Of a stretch of DNA of 64,000 bases, positions 60,886-64,000 are shown one piece after another. Position 1 is the first letter of the stretch; every line of letters starts with the position of its first letter. This stretch comes from Orthonyx spaldingii. Its lineage: Eukaryota > Chordata > Aves > Passeriformes > Orthonychidae. The DNA lies in contig VZTJ01001766.1 in NCBI GenBank assembly GCA_013397795.1, forward strand, positions 506,120 to 570,119, in the 5' to 3' direction. The position numbers were made by a program, and so were the translations under genes. The notes beneath the pieces are model-generated. The model was not told where the DNA came from. It made no database searches and saw only the letters and a program-made list of their open reading frames with translations.

Positions 60886-63800
60886 GTAAGTATCCTTGCT
60901 GATTTACAGCTGTTCCATCCTCATCTCATCCTTCTTCTTCCATTTGTTGTGTTCTTATTTTCATCTTGTTTACCATTCTCTAATTTCTTTCCAGTACTAT
61001 GACCATGGTATCTGCCCTCACAAAATGGTTTTCCAGGTAGTTGTCTCTGCCTGTGAAAACTCCCTTAGTACGCAAACTAAAAATTTTTAGTCCATGAACC
61101 TCATGCGTATTGCCAAAGGCACCTTTTATGCTACATCTGGATGAAACCACATATGAGGACAACCCCGTTTGAAACTGGCCAGACTTCCACATTTCCCATG
61201 CAAGAGATTTGATGGTTGGACACATCAGAATAGGCTGATGGAGCTTAAGTTGAATTATTTCAGGAAATACTTCCTGAACATATGTACTTCTGTCCTCAAA
61301 CTGAAACTTATTGGAAGCAATAAGTTTCTTTTGGACTGAGCACGTTGTGAGAAGTGTTCCCCTCTAATCATTGGTAGGAATACTTTATGAACATCAAATT
61401 GTCTGGGAACACTTTTATGAGAATTCCTGTCTTTTTAACCTGACAAGCCTCCAGGAAAAATAGCAAAGACATTGCTTGAAGTGGGTTATTTTTTGTTGTT
61501 GTTGGGTTTTTAATTAATTTTAAAAGAGGTTAAGGGGCTTCAATGAAATACAAACCCATTTCATTTCTTTAAGTTGCTTTAAAATATTCCTTTTGGAAAC
61601 AGATACCAGATGCACAAGCTAATCAACCTACAGTGCATTAAACAATTATTTTGGCTCATTGAACCAATCAGAACACACTTTTTATTTTTGACTGACATAT
61701 GATAAACACAGCCATCTGCTGCTTCATAGCCTGGTGTTTGGTCTACTCAGGGCTGTAAGAAAAGACAGTAAAACGCCCTTATTTAGGTTCCATAAAATCA
61801 TGCAGGACACATCTTCTAGGCCATAAATTACTAATTATAGGCAGCACTGAACCAAATATTTCATCCCATCACAATAGCATCCTAATCCCAGGATGTTTCG
61901 TGTATTTCTGTATAGTGTGGTACCCTCAACTATGTCTGTGGCTGTTCTTTCCCCTGATGTTGTCCTTTTCCTATTGAAAACTTTCATAACCATTGCCATG
62001 ATGTTTTCCACCAAACCACGGACGTCTCATCCGCGTGATGATCTCATCAAAATTTGGTCAGTTGGTGTACAGCTGGGGATTCAAACATTCTGGAGGGAAA
62101 CACCAAAAATGATATTATTGTGTGTTCTGCAAGCAGGAGAATGTGGGTGATTTTATCAGTGCATCAAGGAGAGCATGCAAGAAACATAGAGCAGACACGC
62201 AGATGGACTCGTGCGGCGTGGAGTAAATCCTTCCATGTTTCCTCCTCTCCCATCTCCCCTCATATCTCTCAGCTTTTCCTCTTCAAGTGCATAGAATGAA
62301 ATCAAAGTCAAGTACTTTGGAGGAGCAAAATAACCCAATGAACTGTAATTCAAATTGATTAATATTGGATTTGGAGAAGATACATTTAATCCATTTTGTT
62401 CTGCTGTTTCAGAGACTCACAGGGGATGGAAGAATAACCTTGTGCAAATATTTGCCCTAGATCTTCCTTTAAAGCATTTTCCTTACCATTTTGAAAAAAA
62501 GGAAATCAATTCAACTTTCCTCCACTAAAAAATTTTTAAGAACCCTGACTTTTGCTGTTAAAGAAGCTGTTCAGTTGCTGGAGGACTTTGCCCAATCCAT
62601 TTAGAATTAGATGATGATTATACAATCAATTAAACCCATCTGACATGCTGAATAAATACAAGTGCTTTATCATTTTAATGAGCTTATGTACTGTTAAGTA
62701 TTTTTTTCAGTTCTTTGCATGTGTTTTCTGCATGTATTACTGAATACACATGCTTAAAGAGACTGTCACATGGGTGACCTATATTCGAAATACCAGAGCA
62801 AAGCTAAATAGGAGCTGTGAAAAAGTTGGATACAAGGTAATGCTCAGGTACATGGTCAAAGAGGAGCTGCAAGAAACATTTCACGCCCACTGCTGCACCA
62901 AAACTGTCCTGCTAATCCCCATTTTAAGATGAAGCACACTAAGATTTTATAATATATGTGAGTAGCTCTACTGTGTGACACGATGGCAGGAGGGCATAAA
63001 ATTTGCCACTACCTGTGTGTGTGCCCAGTTGCAGATAAGTTGAATACAGCTAAATATATTTTATATGTAATGTTCTTCCTTATGTTGCCACCTTTAATTA
63101 CTCACACCTTTTTTTTAGCAAATAGGAATCTTAACTGTTATCCTTTTTTTATGTGTCATGACACCAATTGATGTTTAGGGACTGAACAGAAAAATCAACC
63201 CAGTGTTTCCAGTGAAAGCCCTTAACATCACGATTTATGAGAGTTGTGTTTTAGTGGATTTGAGGTGTTTGAGTTTTTTTAATAGGCTTTGGTATCATCT
63301 GCATCTTCATTTGGAGAAAAGGGATAGGGAATGCCAGTGGTGGATACTAAACATTTATTTCTTTTGTGAAGATATGGCCTAGAATGCCCAGTCCCATTGG
63401 GCTAGGTGTCTTGGGCAGCAACATTAAAAAAGAGCTGCTGTATGCCCTGAACTCTGTCTGTGATGGCAGCCAGAGCCCTGGGTGAGTACAGATCCGAGAG
63501 CTATGAATCAGAGGCATTACTGTCCTCCACAGAGATTTTGCTAAATTTTATTACAAGTGTCATCTTTATTACGAAAGGTAAGATCTGTGTTGTAGCCCAG
63601 ATCATCACAGTCAAGAGGCTGTTGGTAATAATTTACCATGGGAAAAAAACAGCCTTGTGTCTCCTTTACTGTCAGGCAGGTCAAAATTACTACGTATAGT
63701 AGCCAGGAGGGAGTTTTTCTGTTCTTTTTCAGTGAGGGCATTTTGTTGCTTAATTCTCAAGGCTGGTGCGATTTGCCGTGGATAGTGAAACACAAGGGAA

Positions 63801-63924
63801 GTTGCAGGACAAAGACCCTTTTTAGCTGATAAAACCAAGTGATGGCATTATTTTAATCTCCAATGTCTTGGGCAGGAAGAGATGAGAGGTATGAATGGAA
63901 CAACCACCTTTCTTCCAATTAGAG
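60886..63924 (+). other. SCN5A: SCN5A intron 4, partial
   Basis: Starts GTAAGTATCCTT. I searched by eye for exon 5 (YTFTAIYTFE...DPWNWLDF-type coding sequence) and did not find it before 64000, so the intron is longer than 3.1 kb. No gene or clear repeat was seen in it before the CR1 piece at the right end. Confidence 0.8.
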
Positions 63925-64000
63925 AAACCAGGAATAATGTTGCCTAGAGAGGTTGTGGACCTCACAACTGGGAGTGTTCAAGGCAGGTTGGATGGGTCTC
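63925..64000 (+). mobile_element. CR1 LINE fragment, cut by the window end
   Basis: The sequence TTGCCTAGAGAGGTTGTGGA followed by GTGTTCAAGGCAGGTTGGAT encodes the CR1 ORF2 C-terminal motif (LPREVVD...), here in + orientation inside SCN5A intron 4. It continues beyond the window. Confidence 0.85.

Overview
This window looks like bird nuclear DNA. It holds CR1 LINE fragments with the typical CR1 3' tails, an avian endogenous-retrovirus LTR element, and the 5' coding exons of a vertebrate voltage-gated sodium channel gene. The species cannot be settled from the sequence alone. Almost all of the window is non-coding, and most open reading frames of 60-180 codons are chance or repeat-derived.

Layout. 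1-285 is a G/T-only-like low-complexity tract. 1726-5994 is an LTR retroelement remnant in + orientation. Its interior is repeated nearly identically across two single-N joins (3991 and 4881), which points to an assembly artefact. CR1 tails follow at about 5995-6078 and 6204-6285. 10319-10385 is another CR1 tail. 10940-12271 is pyrimidine-rich and contains a CR1 tail plus a 52-bp minisatellite. A 361-base gap (12272-12632) sits on the edge of a CpG island (12633-13120). A second CpG-rich block lies at about 18530-19230. From 19.2 kb to 53.4 kb the sequence is AT-richer, with one probable LTR (37451-38071), one longer CR1 copy (44220-44836) and CR1 tails near 42.2 and 52.5 kb.

The gene. From 53397 on the + strand the window carries the first three coding exons of SCN5A (Nav1.5-type cardiac sodium channel alpha subunit). 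They are exon 2 (53397-53715, start codon 53449), exon 3 (55421-55539, 119 nt) and exon 4 (60796-60885, 90 nt). Exon numbering follows the mammalian gene, whose exon 1 is non-coding. Together they encode residues 1-159: the cytoplasmic N-terminus and the first transmembrane segment of domain I. No exon 5 was found before the window ends, so the gene continues to the right. The intron between exons 3 and 4 is a minor-spliceosome (U12-type) AT-AC intron with a perfect donor and branch-point match. The rest of the window upstream of exon 2 is either the large first intron plus promoter or intergenic DNA. The two CpG islands are the best candidates for the unmapped non-coding first exon.

Limits. 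No homology search, splice prediction or repeat masking could be run. Gene identity rests on recognising the protein sequence; repeat calls rest on recognising family motifs.
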